Shown in pieces: positions 27,801-28,084 of a stretch of DNA of 32,827 nt. The DNA comes from Phycisphaeraceae bacterium. Its GTDB lineage: Bacteria > Planctomycetota > Phycisphaerae > Phycisphaerales > Phycisphaeraceae. The DNA is taken from positions 1-32,827 of the forward strand of contig PAIY01000179.1 in assembly GCA_002704825.1 (NCBI GenBank), given 5' to 3'. Numbering within the stretch: position 1 is the stretch's first letter; each line of letters starts with the position of its first letter. The notes beneath the pieces were generated by a model. That model was not told the origin of the DNA and made no database searches. It saw only the letters and a list, made by a program, of their open reading frames with translations. The position numbers and the translations under genes were made by a program.

Positions 27801-27847
27801 ATCTACTGCTCCGCTGGTTTGGAACACCTGCAGATCAGGAAGCATAA
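2..27847 (+). CDS. Giant multidomain, probably extracellular protein with C-terminal metzincin protease (5' end outside window)
   Basis: The frame is open from base 2, so at least 9,281 residues are encoded here and the true start lies upstream. The GTG at 26 has no ribosome binding site and sits inside continuous coding sequence, so it is just a valine codon. Domain order: hook-IN-like repeats (about 2-3800), propeller-like modules (about 3830-15780), beta-solenoid-like repeats from about 15839 with an embedded PPC domain and further propeller insertions, then an Ig-like segment, an Asp-rich Ca-binding-like cluster, a second PPC-like domain and a zinc metallopeptidase ending 93 codons before the stop. 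The translation is rich in Asp, Thr, Asn, Gly and Ser, poor in Lys, and I saw no Cys, as in large secreted adhesin or matrix proteins. No C-terminal sorting tag or membrane anchor is visible; any signal peptide would be off the left edge. A surface, fibre or matrix role is inferred from composition and domains. The substrate and the secretion route are unknown. Confidence 0.9.
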   Translation, partial: LQNGTTVTVAGSGLSDTSNIDDVIAAINFEATKITLTNQPLTGEQIQVTLGGTTKIFQFYNVVAGDVDPSAPGNDPQIIGVAIGDSIADTASNLSDALADVTGFSIGDASTSDFEDAFAYVYLTTFVDTADDTNNLTISINNGAGSSYLASESEGTLTAKINDVGTGLELVDSTVGDGTFDVTTVNDLTQSLGIAAAVAEDGSIVGSSILPALTNVGAFAVVIGDTDAASIQNLVDAINAASINGLTAERTGQTVTFVDTNVVANTTADNPDVTYSNGTPSDDIDANYVGFNSVTINDDGTGLVIVDNTTENTTLTIETTATTTALGIQTNGGDLSTDAGETTLSGALITAYAGLNNTATFDPETTTLGELRQGNGIDLSEAFNVTFQDGVTRLFDLSSLSDTNTVQDLIDLLEQARANVVVSDNLSNGDTISLDGYTLEINGIDTNTTLGDLGISTFANFNVRLQTGDVITVDVLDNLNGNVAPLNAASTIGELIDRVNDALDDSNAGNNGRLTLSVNDSNTGLIFTDNTNGSTALFEVITENQMTVGLGFHQADDLNDANQTDGIIEGLDIRPDVTVGNIAVQLGQTQADTVANIIAAINAITETVDSEVVSQYFAQSTTDEETGETTITIRDLTTDSVSSIAVVGVELSSDVFAKLTVTVNDADAPTALVLTDNSTDSGDTLTITSTITSDQLGISGTDNGVLDQDVSGVEDGIFTGRSITGVISVQRGYSLDDAMNNLLTKINSAGLNITAEYNATGHLSLINLDTDTFTATPTVTSSSLATVNDFEAIFANVDTTTGGLFFWDETGGTGNIEVIANDVNTTEATALNDNDGTLTSDSLGLTTDGALSVGDDNTFQGNSLGMALTLATHIGVQTGETLADTLAALAEAINTNTSLNPEGEDLNVTAVATGTNLLTLTDHTGTDISGNYDDNSSVTALSFGTSMTVAANTGNTGLDLTDNTAGAPSSSFYIQINDTTKDLGIAGSERFHDTDAVAGTVDGVFNGHNIAADLNNSEAIAIAWTGTFADDLDALIQAITQANEDGLLNVTASELVVDTTVLLTHDDQTIDTSILDVTVDSSVFIVDSAFGKIVADVVTDSLGNYVFAISDSSGTGDIALQLSDDDNVAAQLGLGVNDVADGTSDAQITGTAALLASNSYSAGQTPVRIAADPQQTLLNLIEQINASGLGVTALQSGTDQISVIYHNNGLGANYNIVDTAINSAGGDELYFLHDTGNGYQLHFVDRDSDFGYISSVTNINDGGDDVTGLNTIFNDVLREDVNGLVLRNVQAVDFDGVNSGVMYVIGTVNSDGDGLDYNDVFELFTVDISTGIATSLGVLSGSLGNLTTAEYQISAIASDPSLDGSAYSNVAELFAIARHGDADRLLVINPTNGNYIALNDIKVANENTHITSMDFVEQYDRLADFTERSLIMVNEVEVDQVTGETERQLLRFQVFGAIYDDSTFFDPAVDTELILTQGVMHNGLAGYSSDSEGLFFSIMEQGNDSRADTLWTSQQFIAITADVEGLSFQNADGTGGSENDFYSLINFNGQATPFTVDVSDPEPFNGQVIEVQQTFAELDLTTGRFTDPVQLLSAEDYGQLQISDFDINEAGYIIGIDTSGGEGNARLIQIDLVDQYNESRELLYGTDTGSDIHNVLVPSILAHAITEQGSVDDDLVGYASSYDTDGNVYFYSIYDNSQMNNLLLRSYNDVTAGNAVNNVDAIPMPSLGNYGNLGRNAIVEAMAILAIEDEYGNDRVFYFNDALDTQRSSYDSTNPFLPDENSPIQLYQAIYDANGNVVGSTYLGDIQDRFGSQIHSIFDATADPTDAQIPTLSEALQLLASGQSLLIANASEGSETVLYSFDMTGAGVQMTYVPLDNNSSTNGDTTTIFDEATGLSQLMNFTAVDGVGSNFIGVGQAFDAIIPSSTISGDLDLNLVATTIASNGTIYAINNNAGTYGLYAITRDADGDVNLAAEIITDLGVGTVVDIAVDSLGDIYIINQAGNLYRVEDATPTLEQISATPISVIVDDGNGGFDTYDTPVAMTFDADDSLYMVLDDGTGEQYLAEINYVLPSTQIGQLNGGFGVSSDSPITVTYTDASVRGIDLSSLDQDSNINDLIALFNMDRAAIHYDNNAQDGDKITITGHGALPATVVYLYYLEDIDTPGFSYNSDTDSYSINLPIGSDIEQTMAITANAFNNIGGVIDMTMSVTHTDTEDFITITDSNAGTTATIDILSENNNMTSNAFVALEMEINDDEIGFTVTDSIGGAAGDLTFANPNFLSLGLEVDTNASSDVVDGGSVAPQSVLHGVISAISGTSIDIFAMDFTSDGTLYAYSNDGANSYLLNLNVNQPDQSTLLTAPGSVDSGLTTLSIDNDGNLLSYQDTDDQLLISSNNVYQLYLINYNYNYEDDGDEDTSAGAFNGNATYVNILGDDINLDFSAFGDQITAIAIEKGATLAQVQAGNALIYAVVRDTLGNDDPTDDVDRLVTINVNTGDVTQLNGNAAADSSSIIQVNGNNTQITGIEFSTEDSDGDGINDILLIDQSNNNGPALLRLVDTDLDDTLDPNDAQLIKFINSSSHAYVGLSSDDSGIYYSYDSTTSTVVTSGTLLVAGVNHAAPIPTGSVGGVIGQDQRVTNTATADETGDDFTFIDVAADPDGVIWAVVEHNLPRPGTYDLFKINQDPDTREVTSFEQAYATDYIFWSVTNNPEVTNMTAIESHPGDGTLWIAAQAPDSAYVSSIAKLSATAASEEFNLHDIEEITDILGDDFSIVTFAFSSYQSAQTDPAESHPLITIIVENSAGTQFLLQVNHTNDELASPIVALRDENGNRISVVSADFNAQGYRADMSSTSPANNPQKESDLIALEAVDVNNPNSRVLYRISVGDSDSGSFGQVVTVTDPTNNQADYIPDNLVGYTSIIGPYGGADDIDEDMNYAGRFFSIYDADGNSDENGDGLFDTDELWVSGNRLYAVNSNTGMASVRGNLVIQDGNSIHGIAIAEDITGLAFEGNLEDGKGDLYAIWDDLQNRDGNGNALNSENHESIDRLITIDEVTGEVTVVGTVTIADNPDPADADTGDATHARINTTIRGMDFDADGELIAIHGMPENSRAREFTNVNGVSSIERQAIQIDLQNPTDDSIIISAPGSIRADLHGYASDSDGRFYSIFDYDTTDPRIDGGSSKTSELWASDDFNPLVSVNGDFNAIGTDHYGKLTIADIDIEDITFVTADVNGQEVVYAVVYNKDKQRTELYQVNRNLTDGSLNFDPDLTNATDHVGQQSLTFVGVITDDTGMQYTGIQSITAAYDTQELYVVGYNADVPIPDTSVGEDLGVSTNVYGITTVGDQVYVLAPNDGAVGLFEVELAEDGSVSSYNLLGNTTLSSTVTDFAADSTTGTMYAVDNGVIYTISVGGTTTAVGTVGIEHFISASHSEVERIDLSDEIVKAIAVDRSGKYLYIVLDSVPDTYNAGLADPTTGDYLIQVRIDELPGDTTVIPGMLKGEIIDGGGNDVDIVGMDFTLDGHLVAIDTYTDGTQGEQDWRMIGIDTSASYSETLTKRVDATQISLPGSVDNALQGYAINEDGRAVSIRVGATPSELYITGNQLLRVPLVNTDVNQDGKPLESVVDVIGNLDVAGTIYSNITGLTSHPTQPLLFAASNQPGSSTTNLLTLSTADGSSGILGAVQVDAGDTDLLGLALHADGTLASIDASLGDGLYRTITIGIPTVSEIVGVIRVDNQDTQVAGIDFIDIDGDGVNELVAYDDSQRVDGEVVRRFIEINTSNPAQSVELSDMGRVSTDISGLSAVINPDSGDWELYAFANDAPLNSAMVMATGTPGQTVTATNINGETATLFGNVQGDLGIQQEFVDITVVTDSISGIEYVYAVIGNNTDGFSMIRFQEDDPTSIEELGSILTPNEQDIDDIFALTTNPNSGDIVFVGRRSGQSELEVFTIEADDLSSLQAKATNAKTLMVDGDTTYLAAGAMTALAFMTGASNNRLFGIYAEEENDQNVDRLLSISLVSGNVIDFGEIHINGEINTTDIIAMEARTEADGSSNLVAIDTSQSDGRRLVQLKLDSNSSVGEIHAMDFDTDGNLYVITQNYDGNITSDASQLATGQEDTDTGTVFFYSNNDVAVISIDKDSGKFILPEGNDFLNSDVRPIVLDGYEVIGDYLGMAIDENGDIYATYREAAEDENTVLHYIQYSNTSSYAFADSIGEVLVGGTNTDVNALTFAVDADGNEILVGIDVAPEDGARLIEINPLSGVSEALTIEGAVVAANGLASYTEGSDRPLLFTTFGGNAIRGSAISMSVDAESGESIVESVLGADFSPIDGLLYVVAHETTDDGTRDFIYTIDTEAGNASAIQNSLTRLDVSLTTTPNDESITSFVFDTYEDSNGNQQERILAYRINGDGEGELVTMVVVRDDQDQPLTIFTLNTVAVEYLGETIDTVSGLAIIDEDPDALDNTIYAVEQNGADSRLITIDVTTGVVNIIGALPDPDDADPDEDDPVRGESLGGLTYDPNLINPFTGELGALIATDTESDELVYVDFRDRPQTSSLFQIYVAQASENSQIIISYVEDYDPEADEDDRSMLPFEGSIGDLFVNPTDGGDQFTVTAVDGTGQVYIGARTEQYDDDLDVEDAFIPVTAGSLLQSLGVRPVGLDDFADDDTYNLSAGIFVAQNLLVLPDLDGSSISGEINFRENLIGRNIDNTVAMAVSQTNLGQNTNGPIIAVIDNDRFDAVGNAINGTELSFIINGVTYSPEQILLEGIGTAITNILGLDFGLTDIFSDDAGESLYAVAEIDNYLPSVPQGTVNNVLDDLIDLTINAAGTVYMINNDAAGSYQLVRSDRNSVTGQITASNVLGNIKTVDGNNFTTGYSLLTGIHAIEVDTSSGELYVIADDLDSTDPNARAIYTIGINPTDIDADGIDDIVATKIASLTLPTGISGDINALSFATATNALGNSQKYLYAVINNGTTDQLLRINLASPSVAELMGVVQLDSANTSIQNMDTDTDGNLVAVDRTTGSMILIDNDLLGGVAEGNPLAAVALSDADAVSDNSIGLGSDSNGNFYSIDADSGTFTLNQSTSDVPVLGQLIYELDPETNEFVGDVTFRPIRTLETSGINSVQTIAFANNPLTNNSNGQQFYDYQAMYMVANGNELYLVDTASGGSITLVGTLTDVDDQDATITIGSMDFDSDNRLFAHDTTNGRLIEIDYTNDDTTDPDAPLVNFAAISPDGSLRNTVSEISYDFINDRYLAADNATSLLSSTSVTDSAIIMELTGTDEDSAFAQNIDKIFIAGTVTGQVNISGSISEFYTGWLLTGQTDGQVGLSLAGSEVDDNFYVGGDLRNLIVASYIGTDGVTVTDDIDADVTYSTGFNLHVGGRLGQMLSINSTSGQVEVDNNSTGISNLDSSVLQQEIEYKLNDSDLNTGDWFQMGRLDDALDTYTNDTFETAQVLGSVRENGLSEDSVIRVHGLLDGSNTGNDEVDYYAVALMGGQTISIDLSGFEYTDEDGFSYGDYGYLLNVGVYDQEGRLVASDYSDIEFDQFQGEEFTFTAAEPGLYRIAVGFVGDGNFNGETDSGESTTILLGEAHYELVIKGVGDLAVGGIVSREHLFGEFEAASTIVRNGDLGAIWVTDTQFYRWGSEFSSTNNIQIRRGDLRADIAGAIGSDDADDQIGLNLEVEDGNVGLIMANVADLNLDYAHVSGDIQVIDGLESVYVNIHANGGLGVIRAGDMDTDIASVISVNEDNLNQDGIIDLIDVVGDFGSSNAGGPQISTGLGGNVRYIQVGGDVYQDLYFGSGDPVTQVFDEGETVSVYDDSGAEIYFIPTDVTQQYDEFNRPITLASLELVAYGIRSSGGKVIISVSSTGGMTINAISNGVGNAAEIGTIIALGEGIPVENPDEIDTGTDTGTGTGGNDDDTTDDPGDLNVILGSSDGTRIDIWMVTGAPVVTTTSGDDADAELTIGEGDFYTIANNTGGEIVNVSAASIQNLYSSGSIGLTSSNTGTAINPRTTLNDAYPFLGQHIGVVSGNIATIRANEGLGNIMVDGYIGEVHANYDGVNKTDIFEGIAGPIFATGDIYSVIIGEGLASTGNGEVAQSGIFAQGFIFEVVNQGEGSDIFGNIVSEEGIGRIALTNGVIANSNIMVISDLADSLEWITASISSTSVSEPEEPDYTGLTTAEKAIVQAQYNRELSRYRANGGIDSISTTNKGGILGTVLVGNQINAITVDDGFGLLNSLIAINEGNDINTMTIDGYGIRDVIFDGVTSINTINLETNARYIDPTLFGLGVRPSMQVDGIANTLTDLLHYLADSNGMEIDEFMAMVSGINNGVDIAEIANLGWFGNYQDSGTAAAIPDVLQAGILASVDMRGSHNLGTLNAYQIRSDNETDTPETQIVFANHIGNIFVTDIVKGVNLTTGSMDAIQIGSDLINSDLHVAGELTLFAIGGDFGADSALTLEGYNGYLNQFNITGDMAGDLIVAGAVNNIDIDGDFTGWIQIEGGQSAIAALNKIDVASSLSSDDFYVDGDVNTIYVGDDASGSLTITGNLGTMEVGRNSSGGDMLMDLIVQGNLGKLTANGVISGDVHVYGNVTDRISATRVSDDIGALLGDSFNHVVDFTAYSDDLFYVVDAITNDLDVVTGYELFSITRNSNGTLNGVTSLGTLSLSTTTNAIQAIEVNPNDPNEIYFTVKVDNSGVDDQLKLYVISDLSSGIAMTNISSISISSDNQIASSLTFSNDKLYLLNVTQPNINYINTLYTINITEEVNDEIEKDYASVGNGAIALPDVDYFTNAASTMYIASIDSDSEGNLRLYVIDTANPENGSIIEMSNPEASSFRIPGLINGFVIATGFFNHTAFGNTPSVTSFTSGQSGSLIIPAHSTFTATSFDTTTTEILGTVANATGYTSDSNGYFYQINDNASGTADVLFQTESADSAKAQYGLSLISGNVVVHGYLNNITANKGHVTGNVLAGGNINIVSITDGSLGLDERVTLSSSYGNIGTVTVTRGNVNAQINASNGSINSFTTTDNTSTTAPQVSGDLLAGTSIQARQILAATIGGSIQSSDELGVTISSEYQTNTFNVSGNVGDNVTITLGDLGSANIGGDFGGDLTVNATIGARPNVTINGDMDGTATFADSATLTVRGDFGTDSDSLARMDIHGNAHVTIQGDMHGDLVVGSRLESLVADNYYDANVFVGGRINSISTTNTTTGNVVNSVFQAGLSAGDDGIFADNIDTMPDVFEGGTLEKIVSFVAGNVSNSIIAAGHDIDTFRANTSISDSTVVSGFVLGHSAAASLLNSSNKADHADISDDMSEIFGATTRTLYYGDLGTVYLGTATATNVNVIAGLDVGENGVFGIIDDQGNDDPTDDTTDDSVIRNLENGVVQGGGISIINNVSGGGVGATGYIAADSRITSNTTSIASEAPINPTVTDFFNSLGVAVVDYENDGQEVGTSFTRIDLPAGSYIDIRKIGNDKVYVYDANDGDNYIDAIYIIRDEAANPNFDATSIVLDYSTDSEIQIGQILTSDDVRIGNMDFYNLKGTTGSLVLAGDTDGPGGTGDPIITTPDMWIDATNENSYIRSTSVYQQDAIQVAANFSGYISGNVTELRLGTIDPSARINIAGDLHYMIVMSSDTGADNTVSYTVNDDVNTTDIQYLYSTVDSTGNFAAYYYLVEVPSTIDGVDPTYEGRIDVYDNSGSSTVVTTYSGLADNITGLEYFDHDSDNTTDDVLMAMTTDSSYLPSNEVTFGEDDAPTAVDTSDYEGLAINSEGRVFAIDYITDENDQTLAHLVEIDATNGVIRDMGIIRDVLGLTYNQEADVSDIVQIAFDAQDNLLLISRDNGNGQDATAQYVMMQIDSSQIDEGDLYLTAHSPSSAVLARRTITGLGVDLEIKGLAYNAEDGHFYAAAYDGTTNFIYRFSKTNPIATQLEIDDTNTNNDTETLLSNENQIIGIGFDASYNLVVQLLYKTADLSSNVPNATKWTSSLYTSDIVTTTDDTNNIQTTVYNYSLKQVSNDDSLNNSIDAFAIGVVNGFEVAFAYIADSSGTVYQSAKAGNQTSLLGTIELNPIDATTGTAEFHLSASLPLGEAQTGSSMTIDTASGFAYVVTVGENPNLWKVDLATNEVSRVGQLTMAGNTDELAQIGGIAFDASGTLIGVDTQTRRIVSINTNSAVVTARTESGTVDSALTDLSYDSSNSQITGMADGEVVTFFATSMDLLGGIVAHRIRWGDVLAVGHGSTNASEREAFSGRLVANGSDTNIVTMEGFSIRGDFDGVISTNNTINRIELYNTDFHGSVVAEDINEFNLHSYEALPEEFGTNAVIDVNDLANVLYFGGDFDGYIHAARAININIAESVQSNAVIDVDYYLNDYESGSTFDGTLRTGKLNNFHIFGQMLDNANFFVDGDMSSLNIGAGTSSNTVIRVNGDIGTVDVGNTHEGTITVFGVVGNSLFDDMDEAIYNVALGGSNLTVSGTTEQSYILYGVWLGEDGLLNTEDDVITGGSLTSANINTMRDTVLAAGVLPSAERGEIQRGDFSAYYFQDHTENGTYYSVESAGIQPSSIGSLTVTQASNTNETTGLFNLVVASDSVPSAISGTQNAVIRRQTYNDLPGGPQVVSVTQTSDSIIEIVFNEELNANTISLTTEDNPFGSITLQDYVSTETYIENVELEYVTRTNAAGNKIGVIRLKSKDFEGFSPLTKITISDGSDGHQALLDRSGTALNFENETRWSRSALGDFNQDGVADQYGDVVDDLAGTVLDGDADGISGGIFETFVIADDFENFDFLNASLNPTELELNQETVIEDSFYQYGGDPFVMNFTAEAGQFFSYNYQSLDYTNAVIGLFYQDDQGTVTAGDDTFELVARYEWSEYTEDEDGYISGASGFQALQLPEDGNYYLVVDSQYFYYNDQFAGNYLYESDFELSVGLYSNAQLIDVPVDENGDPTDEVAYTPGTDNNQAKQLIYLNFGGGVATGYEDSLGNPLSYDVAEFDAADLGFAPYLTNYVDEFGFYYDDDHDAYTEEELAAINDELIALISQKVYDLYANALLGDTFLLTGNATDGYTYSTDNLDDGIAKESDIDGDGTNDTAEITAASTFFSMFASNDYGIYFTTVDPDTYVDGNGNSIELDYAEIYIGQTTDSDTGSGTGNYGEASHVDLMNMDKNDVAYIALQYFDVNFDRYIDGTASYETELADMSTFIANVTGHELGHLLGLNHTNVPPIDDGSVTVDSLGDDWYNIMMSGLAASGDEYYTPWQFGTSSVWNGVDYLNGEVYYGGEFSIGQIDTLDLLLRWFGTPADQEA
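1100..1309 (+). repeat. Copy 1 of a 70-residue internal duplication (hook-IN-like unit)
   Basis: This 70-residue segment starts TLGELRQGNG and contains the block DLSSL followed by DLI and ends at GDTISLDG. It aligns without gaps to the segment encoded at 6221-6430; I count 24 identical positions of 70, including the DLSSL block, DLI, RA and a G-D-x-I ending. The two copies are separated by about 5 kb of other repeat types. Confidence 0.7.
3830..15780 (+). repeat. Long array of beta-propeller-like modules in the giant protein
   Basis: About 3,980 residues consist of short units of the type 'ITGLxFDxDGxLYAIxxxxxxDRLLxIDxxTGxVTxIGxV', for example around 4200, 7400, 9000-9190, 11600, 12000 and 14650-14900. 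Such four-stranded blades are usual in NHL-, PD40- and related propeller families; which family applies cannot be decided by reading. Blade sequence varies strongly, so this is an old or heavily diverged array, not a recent tandem expansion. A hook-IN-like unit (6221-6900) interrupts it. Likely role: ligand- or protein-binding or spacer structure outside the cell, by inference. Confidence 0.55.
6221..6900 (+). repeat. Isolated hook-IN-like unit embedded among propeller modules (contains copy 2 of the 70-residue duplication)
   Basis: The first 70 residues (6221-6430, starting QIGQLNGGFG) match the segment at 1100-1309 without gaps. They are followed by two 'xITDSNAGTTATxDI' / 'GFTVTDSIGGAAGDLTF...LGL' strands typical of the N-terminal repeat block. 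The unit interrupts the propeller-like region and lies in an AT-richer stretch (two 60-base lines sampled here, at 6421 and 6661, are 38-40% GC), suggesting it was inserted or duplicated as a module. Confidence 0.6.
16295..16765 (+). other. PPC-type (bacterial pre-peptidase C-terminal) domain inside the giant protein
   Basis: The 157-residue segment begins DTYTNDTFETAQVLGSV, continues with a 'DEVDYYAVALMGGQTISIDL' strand pair, then 'NVGVYDQEGRLVASD', 'FTFTAAEPGLYRIAV' and ends 'HYELVIKG'. This is the canonical order of a PPC domain: N-D-x-x-E-x-A lead, DxDxYxVxLxxG, GxYxxxV and a final strand. PPC domains usually accompany secreted peptidases and help with binding or secretion. Here the domain sits about 11 kb upstream of the peptidase domain. 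Confidence 0.8.
17667..17757 (+). other. Low-complexity Gly/Thr/Asp linker
   Basis: About 30 residues of G, T, D and N (DTGTDTGTGTGGNDDD followed by more Thr/Asp) separate two solenoid segments. It is probably a flexible linker. A shorter Asp-rich linker, DDPTDDTTDD, occurs near 22050-22085. Confidence 0.6.
18466..19020 (+). other. Helical insertions within the beta-solenoid region
   Basis: Two stretches break the beta-strand pattern and read as helices. One (18466-18580) is charged and contains 'TTAEKAIVQAQYNRELSRYR'; the other (18829-19020) contains 'TLTDLLHYLADSN' and 'EIDEFMAMVSGINN'. They are richer in Lys/Arg, Met and Leu than their surroundings. Inserted helices on a solenoid edge often form binding or capping features; no function can be assigned. 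Confidence 0.45.
19810..20660 (+). repeat. Propeller-like insertion within the solenoid region, AT-richer than its flanks
   Basis: Starting at about 'FNHVVDFTAYSDDLFYVVDAITNDL' the sequence switches from solenoid strands to propeller-like blades ('LYVISDLSSG', 'LTFSNDKLYLLNVT', 'LRLYVIDTANPENG'), then returns to solenoid after the signature at 20669-20713. A sampled 60-base line inside (from 20161) is 42% GC, whereas a sampled line in the following solenoid (from 21241) is 57% GC. This suggests a separately acquired module. Confidence 0.5.
20780..22880 (+). repeat. Beta-solenoid-like region, second block
   Basis: Strand units such as 'GNVVVHGYLNNITANKG', 'GNVGDNVTITLGDLGSANIG', 'VTINGDMDGTATF' and 'DLVVGSRLESLVADN' repeat in the same style as the first block. 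The block carries two copies of the AGxxxGxxGxF motif (21617-21771 and 21992-22193). Confidence 0.5.
22890..24590 (+). repeat. Second propeller-like insertion between solenoid blocks
   Basis: Blade-like units include 'GLAINSEGRVFAID' followed by 'LAHLVEIDATNGVIRDMGII', 'IKGLAYNAEDGHFYAAAYDG', and 'GGIAFDASGTLIGVDTQTRRIVSINTNS'. They match the style of the main propeller array and sit between two solenoid blocks, so the alternation of the two repeat types occurs at least twice. Confidence 0.5.
24600..25350 (+). repeat. Beta-solenoid-like region, third block
   Basis: Solenoid-like strands resume with 'IVTMEGFSIRGDFDGVIS', 'RIELYNTDFHGSVVAED', 'VLYFGGDFDGYIHAARAI' and 'VIRVNGDIGTVDVGN'. The block ends near 25350, ahead of the third AGxxxGxxGxF-type motif and the C-terminal cap. 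Confidence 0.5.
25784..26125 (+). other. Ig-like (SwmA/Big-type) segment
   Basis: The segment begins 'GGPQVVSVTQTSDSIIEIVFNE' (25784 onward) and continues 'ELNANTISL', 'VIRLKSKDFEGFSPLTKITI'. The pattern 'VxSVxxxxxxxIxVxFxExL' is that of bacterial Ig-like domains often found just before C-terminal anchoring or enzymatic domains. The assignment is by pattern. Confidence 0.45.
26156..26250 (+). other. EF-hand/dockerin-like Asp cluster
   Basis: The residues DFNQDGVADQYGD are followed by DGDADGISGG. D-x-N-x-D-G-x-x-D is the loop of a dockerin- or EF-hand-type calcium site. Only one clear loop and one partial one are visible, so a full dockerin is not established. Confidence 0.5.
26277..26733 (+). 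other. Second PPC-like domain, directly before the peptidase
   Basis: The segment runs from 'DDFENFDFLNASLNPTELEL' through 'GDPFVMNFTAEAGQFFSYNY', 'TNAVIGLFYQDDQG', 'LPEDGNYYLVVDS' to 'DFELSVGLYSN'. The order of strands and the 'DGNYYLVV' motif fit a PPC-type beta-sandwich. Its position next to the peptidase matches the usual partnership of this domain. Confidence 0.55.
26816..27847 (+). other. C-terminal metzincin zinc metallopeptidase domain
   Basis: The last roughly 340 residues form a peptidase domain. HELGHLLGLNH is encoded at 27554-27586 and fits HExxHxxGxxH, the metzincin zinc site with three His ligands and the catalytic Glu. About 24 codons after the motif, 'YNIMMSG' supplies the Met-turn (Met codons at 27656-27661). 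Upstream, 'KQLIYLNFGGG' and the 'ALQYFDVNFDRY...MSTFIANVTGHE' helix fit the N-terminal subdomain. The exact family (M10-, M12- or M43-like) cannot be named by reading. All zinc ligands are intact, so activity is likely; it could cleave external substrates or process the giant protein itself. Confidence 0.85.
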
Positions 27848-27858
27848 ACCCCGGTTCA

Positions 27859-27882
27859 GTCCAGCCGACTACCAGGCTGGAC
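27859..27882. other. Small perfect hairpin just after the giant gene
   Basis: GTCCAGCC (27859-27866) pairs with GGCTGGAC (27875-27882) around an 8-nt loop. It has no T-tract and lies between the stop codon and the strong terminator, so it may be a 3'-end stabilising hairpin. Confidence 0.5.
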
Positions 27883-27902
27883 GTTGAAACTCAAAGTACC
27901 TC

Positions 27903-27947
27903 GTTCGTGGTGATGAGACCTTGGCGCTCATCACCACGAACTTTTTT
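27903..27947 (+). terminator. Rho-independent terminator of the giant gene
   Basis: A perfect 15-bp stem pairs GTTCGTGGTGATGAG (27903-27917) with CTCATCACCACGAAC (27927-27941) around a 9-nt loop, followed by six T (27942-27947). It lies 56 bases after the giant stop codon and before the convergent hydrolase gene. Confidence 0.9.
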
Positions 27948-28084
27948 ATTGCATGGCTTTGAAAGTTGATTGCTATCAAACTTCAGCAGACAGCTACGAC
28001 GCGACGTAACGATGAAATAAAACAGATTGACTGTGGATGTTGGATCGATGCTTCTGGCGATCTTTGGTCATCGGTCACAAAAGA

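Noticed and set aside
1..27847. CRISPR array or recent tandem DNA repeats
   Set aside because: The repetition is at protein level and strongly diverged; no regularly spaced identical DNA repeats were seen.
27859..27882. Hairpin as a second terminator
   Set aside because: No T-tract follows; the strong terminator is 20 bases downstream.
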